The notes under the pieces: model-generated
Told to the model about the DNA's origin: nothing
The model's database searches: none
What the model saw: only the letters and a program-made list of their open reading frames with translations
Part shown: positions 11,141 through 21,949 of the stretch, piece by piece
Layout: every line of letters begins with the position of its first letter
Position numbering within the stretch: position 1 is the stretch's first letter
Source of the DNA: Salisapilia sapeloensis
Taxonomy: Eukaryota > Oomycota > Peronosporomycetes > Peronosporales > Salisapiliaceae
Assembly: GCA_023334545.1 (NCBI GenBank)
Contig: JAADVB010000154.1
Coordinates: forward strand, 1-45,878
Direction of reading: 5' to 3'
DNA length: 45,878 nt
Position numbers and translations under genes: made by a program

Positions 11141-12019
11141 ATGAGCTTCTCCTTGAGTATCAGTGGCAAGAAAGGCAAGAAACAGTATGGTCTTGTGCTG
11201 CCAAAAAGTAAACAAAAGGATAGTACTACGACTTTCAATGTATTTGCTGCAGCAGCTGCTCAAAACGAAGATCAAAGCAACGAAAATAATAGTGTCGGAC
11301 GCCAAGCACTCAACAGTGTCGAGCAGAAGAAAGTAGAAGCAGCGCATTCAGCAGCATTACAAGAAGACCCTTCCGTCTTTGACTATGACGGAGTATATGA
11401 CAGTATCACGGAAGAGCGAAACAAACAGTCTGCTCGAGCGAAAGCAGCTCGAGAAAAAGACAAGAAGAGTTCTAAGTACATTGGTACGCTCAAGGAAAAA
11501 GCCAAAGTCCGAGAGATGGAGCATGAACGTATGCGTGAACGTCGTCTCTTGAAAGAACGACAGAAAGAAGATGAGCTATACGGAGATAAGGAAAAGCTCG
11601 TGTCTGCTTCCTACAAGCGCAAGTTGATGGAAATGAAGCAATGGGAGCAAGAGGACAAACGATTGGATGCTGTGGAAGAAGCCGAGGACGTGACGAAGCG
11701 AGGAGATGAAGCCATGGCATCGTTTTACTCGAATTTAATGAATAAAAACTTGGCCATGGGGGGTGATGTGAAACACGCCAAGAGTGCGTACACGACGGCA
11801 GCCACCGACAAGGCAGAGACTGAAAAGAAGGAGGTATCAGATAGCAGGAAACGAAAGAGTCCAGAGCCAGAAGCGAAGAAGCTAGTGAAAACTCCAGAGA
11901 TAGAAGATAGTAAAGTGCCATCTCAAAAGGAGGACAACACTCCATCACAAAGTAAGGAAGATGCGATTGCTGCTGCCAAAGCTCGATTCTTGGCTCGTAA
12001 GAAAGCAAAACAGACGTAA
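11141..12019 (+). CDS. NSRP1: NSRP1-like nuclear speckle splicing regulator
   Basis: This 292-aa protein resembles nuclear speckle splicing regulatory protein 1 (CCDC55, DUF2040 family), which influences alternative splice-site choice in animals. The N-terminus carries KKQYGLVLPK, equivalent to the RQYGLILPK start block of the family. About residues 80-105 give DPSVFDYDGVYDSI (family: D.TVYEYDSIYD). Residues 120-200 form the charged helical core with KYIGTLKEKAKVRE, then ERMRERRLLKERQKE and DKEKLVSASYKRKL, then LDAVEEAEDVTKRGD and SFYSNLMNKN. The tail is low-complexity Lys/Ser/Glu-rich with KRKSPEPEAKK and KKAK basic patches likely to act in nuclear import. It has no introns. It converges on the homeobox gene, with about 60 bp between stops. 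Confidence 0.85.
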   Translation: MSFSLSISGKKGKKQYGLVLPKSKQKDSTTTFNVFAAAAAQNEDQSNENNSVGRQALNSVEQKKVEAAHSAALQEDPSVFDYDGVYDSITEERNKQSARAKAAREKDKKSSKYIGTLKEKAKVREMEHERMRERRLLKERQKEDELYGDKEKLVSASYKRKLMEMKQWEQEDKRLDAVEEAEDVTKRGDEAMASFYSNLMNKNLAMGGDVKHAKSAYTTAATDKAETEKKEVSDSRKRKSPEPEAKKLVKTPEIEDSKVPSQKEDNTPSQSKEDAIAAAKARFLARKKAKQT

Positions 12020-12079
12020 ATCAACATGCGAAACTCTTTTGTATTGCAAAGTATAAATACGCAAGGTGTATAGGATCCA

Positions 12080-13135
12080 CTAGTCCAAATATTTTTGATC
12101 GTGCAGACCGACGAGAGACGTCGCTGCCATAATCTCCAACTCTTTAAACGTCTCGAACGTTGTGGCATCCGTCGGAGATGTCATGGCGTCGCTGCTATCT
12201 TCCTCTGGGTTACACTCGTCGTTGAATTTTGTAGAAATGTATGTCACTGGAGAGCTACTGCGCGTCCGTTTGACCTGGTGCATGATCACACTCTCATCGG
12301 ACTCTGCATCACTGTCGCTCGAATCGTCCGAACGATCTTCCCATACACGTTTGCGTGGAGATGGACGACTCTTCGGAGAGCTGTCGTTGGATGCGTCTGG
12401 CTGCTGCTGTAAAAGAAGCTGCCGACAGCTTTCGGGAATGTCAAGCTCAGTGCCACGAGGACCTCCACGTCCGGTTGATAGAAAGTTTTTCACGTCCACA
12501 CCGGATTGACGCAGCACTGGCTGCCAGAGACGCTTGCGAGCGTTCGTAAACCAGTTCGAGAGTTGCTTGACTTCAATCCCAGCCTTGGTGGCCAATGCTT
12601 CCTTTTCTTCCTCACTCGGGTACGGATGCGCAAAGTGCTCTGGCGAGAACATCCAAGCCTTGAGGATCGCCTTGGCTTCGTTGTTTAGTGTACCACGCCG
12701 CGTTCCCTTCTTCATTCTAGATCGATGGTTACGGCTGATGGGAGCGCTTAATGGAGACATGTCGGAGTCGCTATGCTCTGGAGCGAGTTGTGAGCTGCAG
12801 GCAGTAAGCAAATTCATCTTGTCCTCGACGATGCCACAATGGAACAAACTCGATCGTAGCGACGCTTCAGGATATGCGGTACTTGTTGTCTGTATGGGAC
12901 TGGAAATGGGTACATGGCATGTGCGTGGTGGGGTTGGATTACCACACGAGGCCGAGGATGACAGAAAGCTCGAATGTGGGTGTGCGAATTGTGAGGAAAA
13001 AGAAGGCAGTGCTCGCGGTTTTTCCCGTTGTTGTTGCGACGTTGCGTAATGGAAGACTGGTAGACCGGACATTGACGATCGATCCTGTTGGAGTCGATCG
13101 GTCGGTAGGATAGCTAAGCGAGCTAGGTCGTTCAT
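12080..13135 (-). CDS. TALE-class homeobox protein
   Basis: This is a 351-aa putative transcription factor. The homeodomain lies at about residues 141-204: a basic start (MKKGTRRGTLNNEAKAILKAW), the three-residue TALE loop extension (HPYPSEEEK), and a recognition helix with QLSNWFTNARKRLW, which holds the invariant W, N and R of DNA-contacting homeodomains. The remainder is Ser/Pro/Asp-rich and probably disordered; residues 245-285 contain a basic RKRVWEDRSDDSSDSD stretch. No MEIS, KNOX or BEL partner domain is visible, so assignment beyond TALE class is not possible. The ATG at 13135 is the first in frame; an upstream non-coding or short coding exon cannot be excluded. The 3' end faces the NSRP1-like gene. 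Confidence 0.85.
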   Translation of the reverse strand: MNDLARLAILPTDRLQQDRSSMSGLPVFHYATSQQQREKPRALPSFSSQFAHPHSSFLSSSASCGNPTPPRTCHVPISSPIQTTSTAYPEASLRSSLFHCGIVEDKMNLLTACSSQLAPEHSDSDMSPLSAPISRNHRSRMKKGTRRGTLNNEAKAILKAWMFSPEHFAHPYPSEEEKEALATKAGIEVKQLSNWFTNARKRLWQPVLRQSGVDVKNFLSTGRGGPRGTELDIPESCRQLLLQQQPDASNDSSPKSRPSPRKRVWEDRSDDSSDSDAESDESVIMHQVKRTRSSSPVTYISTKFNDECNPEEDSSDAMTSPTDATTFETFKELEIMAATSLVGLHDQKYLD

Positions 13136-15936
13136 GGTTGCTTGAACAGTAGGTTGGTATAATTCGACAATGCCCGAACAAAGATAGAGATGCTTCAGGT
13201 CTCGGATAGAAACGCTGCCTAATTACGTGGCAGTGAGGCAGTGGACTTTATCGGTAGACGAGGGTCGAGTACGAAGGTAGGCTTGGTCGTTCAGATGGAG
13301 AAGGAATAAGCTGGCTTGTGTGTTCAATGTCGAAAGAACGAGGAAAATCGCAAAGTGATGAAAACCGAGGTCTGCCCACTTTTCGATTGCAAGAGAAAGT
13401 AGATCTTTTCAAGCTTTTTGCCAAGAGGCAGAGCCACCAAATCAGACGAGCCGAGAGCGTTTCTTTCACCTTTTGCTGGTCCGTTCGTGGGGAAGCTGAC
13501 ATGACGGGACGCGACCCTATCGATCAAGAGATTAGAGTCTGTTAAACTCTGTCATTGGCACACTCCGCCTCTCAAACTTTGACTTGGCAACAGTAATGGA
13601 GAGAGAAGACTCTTGATGTGGATCATACTGCCTGGAAAAGGATGCGAGCGGGCGTGAAACGGATCCGAGATTGATCTCATATCCGAATCCATCTTTCTGA
13701 TTGAAAGCGACTTGCTTACGTGTGACAATCAATGAGAATACTATTTTCATGTCAACAAGGCATGTGCAGTTGATTCGTACGAGGTCTAGAGTGACATATA
13801 TGAAAGAAAAGCAAGATTGATGGATAAGATGAGGATATTGTCATGTAGGTTTCTATCGCTATAATTACAATTTCACATGCCTCTTGGAAGGTCGCGTCAT
13901 GTGGATTCACTAATAGACACTCTACACCTGCCACGACCCAAAAGTTTTAACTGTCTGCAGGCACTGTACTTCATCCAAAAGACGCTTGACGTCTCTCTAT
14001 CTAATGTACCAGTGGCAGCGTCGCTGTAAGCCGTTATCCTGAACGTGCTTTTAAATAAAGTATTCATTCCAGCCCTTTCACACTTGGTCAATCATCTCCC
14101 AGTCCTCCATGAAAAGACGTGGTTCTGGTAGAGAATCTAGGTATTTGGGATACTCCATCAGTTATTTGTGCGTTTCACCCAGTGTCGATGGGGATAGATG
14201 AGTAAGACACAACAACACGATCTCTTTCCACGACATATCCTTGATATGTACAAGATACGAGAGAGAGTACTTGAATGCCAATCAAGAACCTGGTCAAGTG
14301 CGTTGAACATTCCCAGAATAGAGCTGACAACGGTATTTTTAGATAAGATCCAAGAAGAATATGTTACGTATTGCTCCGTCGCAAACAGGGACACTTTGTT
14401 GCTGCATGTGTATGCATGTCCAAAAGCCACTTTCTATGCGGTCCTCTTCATGCAGTGAGAACGCATACTAAATACATCTACAGTTTGCAATGAAAACCGA
14501 ATAAAAATCGTTAGCAATGAACCATTTCCTATTATTGTCGAAACGATCTAGTTTATTTCATTTGCAACCGTGCTTCCAACTGCCTTGTGACTCACTCAAG
14601 GAAACGATTCATGAAAAGGATCCTCCATGCTCCCATTTACAAGAATTTAATCGCTTTCCCAAATGATGATACTGCCGCTAAAGTTTGATACTTGCTTGTT
14701 CGGAATGCAATTCATCACTGTGTCTTATAGATCTAAGTTGCTTATTATTTCTCGCAGCTAGCAAGGATCGTTTGAGACGCTGCTAAGGCTATAATTTATG
14801 CCCCACAAGGATACCACTCCAGCCTTTGCATATTAACAATATCAAGTGAGAGCGATACCCTGTAGCTTTAATGTCTTTCTTTGCAGATTAGGATTGTTCG
14901 ATCAAGTAAAGCACTCTATGATCGATATAGTTGCGATGATCAAAGCAGCTAAATACTCTCGTTGGTAGTATACTAGATTAAAGTAAAAGATTTTCTAAGG
15001 TAAAACTAAACTTTACCGAAATGATATTTCTATGAGATAGTAGACGAAACATTCTTCCATATCGAGGCATAGTATCAAGCAAAAATTCTCTTTGTAGTTC
15101 TCGATTAATTCCTAGATATGTCGCAATAGTTCTAAATTCAATTTTGTAGTATACTCAGCACGGATGCAGATATCTTTCGAAACACAAGTGATTGGTAACT
15201 TGGAAATGCATGTGGCTATCGCATATGTACAACAGGCTTCAAGATCTGTACGCTAGTCCTTATGACCAAAAACAAGAAATTGGATTGCTTTATTCGCCTT
15301 AACATCTTTGCAAACAGAGGATGTGTAAGGGAGATTGTTTCGTCTTCTGTTTTCCACACCACTTCCGTGCAGGCACATTGTGCTGGCATCTCTTTGATCA
15401 TTGGATGCTTCTACATGGCAAAGTAATTAGCACTCACAAATGTGTCGCTTGCGATGTAGTATGCTCTCTTGGATGTGATGCTCCTTTAATAGAGTGTCAC
15501 GAATTCATTCGGGAAGATCATATGATGTCAAATACCTGCGAATCTCTTCGGTAATACCATACTGTCTACAGCAGCCATCATTCCTTTTGCTGCGAAGCAA
15601 CTGCAAGCGATTTGTTTGTCTCATCATTGATTCTGTTAGCGACCTCAAGAAAATAAGAATATATCAAAACGACCTGCTGAGATGATTCATGTATCAAACT
15701 CCACGACGTTTAAGTAGATCTATTGATATCTTCATGAACAAATATCTTGCAGTGGTATTTTTCAACTCGCACAAGCTACCAGATAGCATGATAAAATATA
15801 AAGGAGACTTGAATCGTCCTCCAGCTTCAAACGATCGCATCCTCCTACTCTTCAAAATCTTTTTCTTTTCTTAGCTCGTCGCTCACTTTGCAAGACTGCA
15901 CACATCACAATTTTACGCACCAGGAGTTATAGCACC
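13136..15936. other. Long spacer upstream of homeobox gene and of dihydroorotase
   Basis: This 2.8 kb stretch separates two divergently transcribed genes and so must hold both promoters. Short overlapping ORFs occur (13248-13545 on both strands, 14158-14458, 15321-15554) without recognisable domains. An initiator-like TCACTTT at 15884-15890 lies 46 nt before the dihydroorotase ATG. Nothing else can be supported. Confidence 0.45.
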
Positions 15937-17076
15937 ATGGCGGAGGCAGCATTGAAGCAGATCAAGACCGATCTTCACTGGCACACTCGTCCGGACGACT
16001 TGCACGTCCACTTGCGAGATGGAGCCGCACTAGAGCTCACTGTGCCTCACGTCTCAAGACAAGTCGCCCGGTGCATCGTCATGCCCAACCTCGTGCCACC
16101 AGTCACGACGACGGAAGAGGCGCTTACCTATCGCGATCGAATCCTAAAGCACATTCCAGAAGACCGTCAGGATAAGTTTACTCCAATGATGACATTGTAC
16201 CTCACTGATAAGACGACTGCGGACGAGATCGAACGAGCTGCTGCGAATGAACACGTCTACGCCGTGAAGCTCTACCCAGGTACCTCTTCCACTCCACTTG
16301 ATATGATATTCAACATCTAGTAGACTGGCTACTAATATGTTGCTCTTATAGCTGGTGCGACGACTAACTCGGATGCTGGTGTGACCGACTTTAAGCTGCT
16401 GGAGCCTGCTTTGACAGCCATGAGCGCTGCTGGCATGCCTCTCCTCGTGCATGGTGAAGCGACGGACCAAAGTATCGACGTATTTGACCGTGAAAAGGAG
16501 TTTATCGAAACGACGCTCAAGCCTCTGGTGGCGCAATTCCCCGACTTGAAGATTGTCATGGAGCACATTACGACAGAAAGCGCCGTGGCGTTCGTCCAGA
16601 ACGCTCCAGAAAATGTTGCAGCCACCATCACGCCGCAGCACTTGCTCTACAATCGGAATGCGATATTCCAAGGTGGTGTGAATCCACATAAGTATTGTCT
16701 ACCAGTGCTGAAGCGAGAGACGCATCGTAAGGCATTGATTGAAGCAGCGACGAGTGGTTCGAATAAGTTTTTCATGGGATCTGACAGTGCTCCTCACGTC
16801 CGATCAAAGAAAGAAGCGAGCTGCGGGTGTGCCGGGATCTACTCTGCGCACGCGACGTTGGAATTGTATGCCGCTGCATTTGAGTCGGTTGGGGCACTGC
16901 CAAAGTTGGAAGCCTTTGCGTGTGAGAATGGCGCCAAGTTCTACGGTTTGACGCAGAATGCTGGAGAGACGGTGATGAAGAGGGAAGCTTGGACGGTGCC
17001 AGACACGTACGAGTATGCTGGAGAAGAGCTGGTGCCGCTAAAGGCTGGAGAGACGTTGGATTGGAAGCTACAATAG
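15937..17076 (+). CDS. pyrC: Dihydroorotase, bacterial PyrC (class II) type
   Basis: The enzyme cyclises N-carbamoyl-aspartate to dihydroorotate, step three of de novo pyrimidine synthesis. Exons are 15937-16279 and 16352-17076, with a 72-nt intron splitting an Ala codon, giving 355 aa. Zinc-binding HxH is at residues 23-25 in DLHVHLRDG, the carbamylated-lysine candidate is K111 in AVKLYP, followed by [33 protein letters not shown], and the signature FMGSDSAPH followed by KEASCGCAG. It aligns along its whole length with E. coli PyrC, and so is the stand-alone monofunctional form rather than part of a CAD multienzyme. The ATG follows an initiator-like element. A striking palindrome lies about 190 bp past the stop. 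Confidence 0.95.
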
Positions 17077-18336
17077 AAATAGAAGGAAGAGTTATGGAAT
17101 GAGCATGTCGCTTCGGGAAGAATTAAAGTTGGTTGTGTCTTGTTTGGACTTACCTACATGGTTCTATTGTACTCTACGGTAGATATGGATGCCAAAGAGC
17201 TAGGTTACTACCATTGGGATGACTTAGCTACGTTCGCAATCTAGTTAGAGCCTTTAATACATGCTTTGATGGGATCGAACGTAATACGTTCGATCCCATC
17301 AAAGCGAAGTTCCACTGGTATCAGTTACCATGGGCTCGTAAAGGCGAAGGATACATTCAAGATGGAAAGATTTGAAAGAGATAACAGGTGTATGCTACGA
17401 AAGACGACTGACAAGTGGTCCGAGTGATGTTGTTGCAGAAAGACTTAAGTATTCAAGTGTAGAGCACTTATGTGGGAGCAGGCTGATCTAAATTCCTCAA
17501 GTGAGTGATCGTGATGAATTGGCTGACTAGATATTCTAGGAACATGTTCAAGATACTACTGAACCAGTTTAGCTTGATGCTGCCACTTAATCTTGGGTTC
17601 TTGCATCAAGTGGCGTTTATGTATTACTAGAAGTAGTGGCGTCAGATTCACGCAGGTGCTCCTTCATTTCTTTGTGAGGTTTAATGGATGAGCTTGGTTG
17701 AATCTTGGCGAAGTATACCAAGAAGCAAAGTCATATCAAGAACAGCTTCTTTAGAAATTAATTACAAGTCAATCTTAAGAAAGAGGTAGTAGCTTCAAAA
17801 GCATGGACAAAGCCTATCGCTGCATTTATCCACTTGAGGAAACACACCCCATGCACTACGTCTCACCAACTTGCATGAGCAAATTATAATTTTCCTTTCA
17901 CTTTGCTCGGTAGGGATACTGCGTATTGAATTAACTTCGCGCAAACACGTTTCAAGGGCGCAGTTTTCAGACAGAGATAAGCTTCAAGCAGAGTCTATCT
18001 AAGATACTGCATCGCCAAATACAAACTCTTAGGAAGCAGATAATTCTCACATGAATTCGCATCCTTGAAAATGTGCTCTTACAATCCAAGTGGAAGCTCC
18101 AGCGCATGTCTACCAGGAAACCCTTCTCGTACTCGTTCAATGCAGCTACAACGAGAATCGAAATGGTTCTCTGAGGGATTAGTTCAGCCAGCTGGACTGC
18201 TATGAGCCATTGACGAAATTTTTTGGAATGCTGGATGTCCAAGTGGTACCTCTGCCATACTCAGGTGAAGTGTGTCTTCTTTGCAAGAGCTTACACGAGA
18301 GCGGTCATTCACAAATCGCACGCAAACTAGGACGAG
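17077..18336. other. Spacer between dihydroorotase and methyltransferase genes
   Basis: This 1.26 kb stretch has no supported gene. It contains the perfect palindrome at 17263-17305, and a looser inverted pair around 17573-17615 (cttgatgc ... gcatcaag). A TCATTCA initiator-like string at 18305-18311 precedes the next gene. Confidence 0.5.
17263..17305. repeat. Perfect inverted repeat, 21-bp arms, 1-nt loop
   Basis: The left arm (17263-17283) begins gctttgatgggatcg and the right arm (17285-17305) is its exact reverse complement, with a single A between them. There are no mismatches. Flanking bases stop matching immediately on both sides. It could form a cruciform in DNA or a long hairpin in RNA at the 3' end of the dihydroorotase transcript. 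No target-site duplication or coding content marks it as a transposon. Confidence 0.9.
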
Positions 18337-19170
18337 ATGGAAACGCTCCTTGCCACCGAATTGTCTGCCGATACCTTGGCAGCACTGAACCTGCATTTGA
18401 ATGAGCGGCAGGCGCTAGAGGACAAGATTGACGAGGACTTTGGTCTATCCCAATTGTACCCATTCTACCTACATTTTAATCTACAGACGAGGAAGACATC
18501 TCACCACTTGACAACTTTTGTTAACTGGTAGTTTCTACGACGAAAAAACCGGCCAAGCATTTGCGGATGAAGCACGCGACCTGAGTCAAAACGGAGCGAT
18601 CGCCTTCATCAGTACGCCCGCCGCCTTTTGGTACTACGACCTCGCAAAGAACGATAATGTCTATCTCTTCGAGTACGACCGGAGATTTGGAAACAAGTAC
18701 CCCAACCAATACGTCTTCTACGACTTTAATGACCCAACGAATCTGCCGGAGCGATTCCACCATTTCTTTGACTACATATTTGTCGAACCTCCCTACCTGG
18801 TATGCTCACACGTATTGAATCAAGTCAATGTAGTATATAAACGCTCGAGTCTAGAACGACGAGTGCTTGAGCAAATTCGCGACGACGATGCGATGGCTTG
18901 CAAAGGATGTTGAAGAGGATCCGGAAAACCCGGGTAAACCTCGCATCTTAACTCCATGTTGCTATAGCACCGGTACTCTACGCTTCCATTCCTTCTTGTA
19001 CATTATCATTGACTTGTGACTTCGTAGCTCGAGTCCGGAAGCACGCCATCTACAGAGAGCTCGGGTTCACCCCAACAAACTTCAGTCCAACGTTTGAATC
19101 GAAGCTTTCCAACCATCTCGTAGCATACACAAACTATGAGTCGGAACGATTTGGAACACCGAAAGACTAG
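18337..19170 (+). CDS. EEF1AKMT1: eEF1A lysine methyltransferase, EEF1AKMT1/EFM5 family (4 exons)
   Basis: This is a SAM-dependent methyltransferase that modifies an N-terminal lysine of elongation factor eEF1A in animals and yeast (formerly N6AMT2). Exons 18337-18455, 18532-18799, 18855-18972 and 19028-19170 join in frame to 215 aa, close to the human 214. Introns are 76, 55, 55 and all GT-AG. Key blocks are GLSQFFYDEKTGQAFADEA, then AFISTPAAFW, then YLFEYDRRFG, the YVFYDFNDP..LPERF block, and the catalytic-site motif as EPPYL (residues 125-129; DPPYL in the human protein). After the third exon join come NDECLSKFATT, ILTPCCYSTG and, near the end, NHLVAYTNYES. Splice sites were chosen by homology and keep frame throughout. 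Converges on the nucleotidyltransferase gene 77 bp away. Confidence 0.88.
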
Positions 19171-19247
19171 TGCACATAATAAACAACGTTCAGTGGAGGA
19201 CCTTGCCATTTGTTTCACGTCCACCTCCATAATAGATACTACTAGTG

Positions 19248-21683
19248 TCACGTCCTACTCTCCCTAGAATTCATATCAAAGACAGACGCTAAGATCCCAC
19301 ATGATGTAGGCCGCTCTTCTTCTCCATTGGAAGCTTGCGTCGCTGTCCTGCGCACACTGCCTCGGACAATGAGCGCCGTGAGCACACTTAAAAAGTCTGA
19401 AAAGTCCTTGAGCACTTGACTCACACGGTAGCACGTCTTGCCGACGTTATTTGACGTGAAGAGAGGATCATGAATCATGAGTCCACCGGTAGATACATGG
19501 TTCTGAGCGTCTGGTGGGGACGATGGACCGATGGGTGGAGATCGAATGAGTTCCTTCTCGTCCGCAGCAACATCCAGCGCTGTTAAGTCGAGGAGGGAGA
19601 CAATGTCCTGATCGTGTCGAAACTCATTGCTGTAGAAATGCAAAACATCCATCAAGAGTTTCCCCAGGACTCGTGACTCTTGCTGCTGACTTCGTTGATG
19701 ATGTGGCTGGAAGACATGCTTCACTGTTTCCTTGGTCGAACTTTCGCGATATGCATGTCGTTCGATATGTTGCTGGATGATGATGTCTGCTATCCTATTT
19801 CCCTTTTCCTTCTGAGCTCTCAGTCGATCGTTTCCATATTCGTCCACAACGTCTTCTTGGACGACAGTATCAGAGATAGGAGGCTGTAGCAACAAGACAT
19901 AGGCAATCATGAGGAAGAGACCGTACGAGGATAAACCGCCGCAGTACGGATCATTCACACCTCGCTTCACGAGCAACTGCTTTAGTACGAACGTGATCTC
20001 CTGTAGTCCACGCAAATGACCTGACAATCGCTGCACGAGTGTGGCACTCGCGACACCATTATGGGAAGTCCCATGCGGATCATCAAATGTAATATCAAAC
20101 GGAACGGAAAGAGTCGAGCCGTCTGTGTTTTGGAGGACAATGACCTTGAGAAGTGGGATGGCCGCTCGTGTGATAGCACTCACTTCGGACACTTGGATCG
20201 TATCGCTTGATGCAAAATGATCAGCCAAGGACGTGACGCAGTCTTGTGGCGACAGGTGCAGTCCATCCGCGACACCGAAGACGACAATGTCGACGTCACT
20301 AGAGCCACAGTGAAGACCAGTTACATACGATCCGTAGACTTCTACATGAGCTTGACTACCCCACATACGTTCTACCTCGTGCTTGACGCTAGCTATACTC
20401 TCTTCTCTCCACTTTTGACATCGAGATCCTTCTTTCTGCTGCTGTAAAACAAACGAACGAACTTCTTCATGCAAAACAGTCTGCACTACTGCTGTCTGCT
20501 CTTCATACAGACGCTGGAGGTGTGTCCAGGACAGTCGACCACGACCACGTCGAGTTGCCTCTGGAGACTTCCTGCTGTCCAAGTCTTCCTTCGGACCGCT
20601 CGACGTCGTTCCGTCCGACTCATCCTTCTCTTCTTCTGCTATGGCTGCGTCCTCATCCATCCGTCGCACACGCTCGGCTTCTGTTGCAAGAATGACGTTC
20701 TGTCGCCACGCCTGTCGTTCTTCATACTCCTTTTCACGTGTCATCCCGCCAACAGGGCATTCGCCCAGGTGATGTGCCAAGTTCTCTCGAGCACAAATGG
20801 CACTACATCCGAGAATAGCATTCGGACAAACGACGTCGTACGAATCAAAGTCGACGTCTTCATCAAATGCATGGGCAGGTTCAGGCGTCTCTCGATATGG
20901 GCAATGGAGCAAGTGCGCCTCGAGATCGCGCAGCATGCAAGAGTAGGCACACCCGAGCCAAGAGTATGGGCACACGACCTGGTAATCGGCATTGAAGGAC
21001 GATTTAATTGTTGACTGGAACCATTGCGTATTCGTCATGCTGTCGAGAAATAACTCGGTCTGCATCGCTCGCTGCTCTTGCTCAATGGCAGCAATGGCCC
21101 ATCGCCGTCGAGATAGCACTTCTTCCTCTTCTTCGCGCTGAAGCTGTTTTAATATGTTTAGTCGACGCGCTCTTTCTTTCTCAGCAGCAGCAATCACCCA
21201 TTGCGTCCAGTATGCTCGATCTCGAGCAGCTATCTCTAGCTCTAGTTCTTCGTCATTGCTGTCGTCGGACGAACAGGATTGATGATGAAGAGATAGAGGC
21301 AATGTGAACGAGTGAGAAAGAACATTGGATGCTGGAGATGGATGAATAGGACTGGGAGATGGAGGAGGGTCCGGAGTTCTCGTTGGTGGGTGAGAAATAG
21401 GCGTGGACAGAGGTGTTCGAGGCGGCGTGAATGGCGCCGCCGTTGCGTTCAAGTCCTTCTTTACACTACTCATGGGTGTTTCAGAAGCCGGTATGATCCA
21501 ATTGGCCCCATTCGGTGTCACGGTAGAAGCCTTCTTGCGTCGAGGACGGCGTTTGCGAGGTCCAGTGTGATTATGCTTTTTCGTTTGTCGATTCAATATA
21601 TGTAGGCCCTGGTCGTGCGTACTTTCATCGGACATTGCTGTAGGTCGTAGTGATACCTTGGATGGGAGTCGTGACTCATTCAT
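19248..21683 (-). CDS. TRAF-type zinc finger / TRF4-like nucleotidyltransferase
   Basis: This 811-aa protein combines domains not usually found together. Residues 1-140 are basic then Pro/Ser/Thr-rich (PRKRRPRRKK, PFTPPRTPLSTP), probably disordered and nuclear. Residues 150-210 are helical and charged. Two TRAF-type zinc fingers follow at about 238-263 (CPYSWLGCAYSC...HLLHCP) and 286-310 (CPNAILGCSAIC...HHLGECP). A non-canonical poly(A)/poly(U) polymerase core starts near residue 390: YGSYVTGLHCGSSDVDIVVFG supplies the GS motif and two catalytic Asp, VPFDITF the third, and residues 568-595 (FVLKQLLVKRGVNDP, GGLSSYGLFLMI) the PAP-associated helices, ending in a DPL block. It most resembles TRF4/PAPD5-7. 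The first ATG is 21681-21683; an alternative at residue 17 (MSDES) also fits. Substrate RNA unknown. Confidence 0.85.
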   Translation of the reverse strand: MNESRLPSKVSLRPTAMSDESTHDQGLHILNRQTKKHNHTGPRKRRPRRKKASTVTPNGANWIIPASETPMSSVKKDLNATAAPFTPPRTPLSTPISHPPTRTPDPPPSPSPIHPSPASNVLSHSFTLPLSLHHQSCSSDDSNDEELELEIAARDRAYWTQWVIAAAEKERARRLNILKQLQREEEEEVLSRRRWAIAAIEQEQRAMQTELFLDSMTNTQWFQSTIKSSFNADYQVVCPYSWLGCAYSCMLRDLEAHLLHCPYRETPEPAHAFDEDVDFDSYDVVCPNAILGCSAICARENLAHHLGECPVGGMTREKEYEERQAWRQNVILATEAERVRRMDEDAAIAEEEKDESDGTTSSGPKEDLDSRKSPEATRRGRGRLSWTHLQRLYEEQTAVVQTVLHEEVRSFVLQQQKEGSRCQKWREESIASVKHEVERMWGSQAHVEVYGSYVTGLHCGSSDVDIVVFGVADGLHLSPQDCVTSLADHFASSDTIQVSEVSAITRAAIPLLKVIVLQNTDGSTLSVPFDITFDDPHGTSHNGVASATLVQRLSGHLRGLQEITFVLKQLLVKRGVNDPYCGGLSSYGLFLMIAYVLLLQPPISDTVVQEDVVDEYGNDRLRAQKEKGNRIADIIIQQHIERHAYRESSTKETVKHVFQPHHQRSQQQESRVLGKLLMDVLHFYSNEFRHDQDIVSLLDLTALDVAADEKELIRSPPIGPSSPPDAQNHVSTGGLMIHDPLFTSNNVGKTCYRVSQVLKDFSDFLSVLTALIVRGSVRRTATQASNGEEERPTSCGILASVFDMNSRESRT

Positions 21684-21949
21684 AAAGGTATGTAGCAATC
21701 AACGTGGAAGAGGTAGCACTGTACCTCCCAAGGTTCTCTTTCGCATTAATTTTTAGTTCCGACGTCTGGCGCTTTTTGCATACTTAATTCAAGTCATTCT
21801 GGGTATCAGACAAATGGACACTACGAATCATGTCTGGCATTCAAGAAATTCAAGAAATTTTCTTTCGAGAGTTTAATTGCTAGTAGTAGCTATTTATACT
21901 CATGCAGACGTTGTAGGTAGATATGGACATTATTGCTAGATGTATTTGA

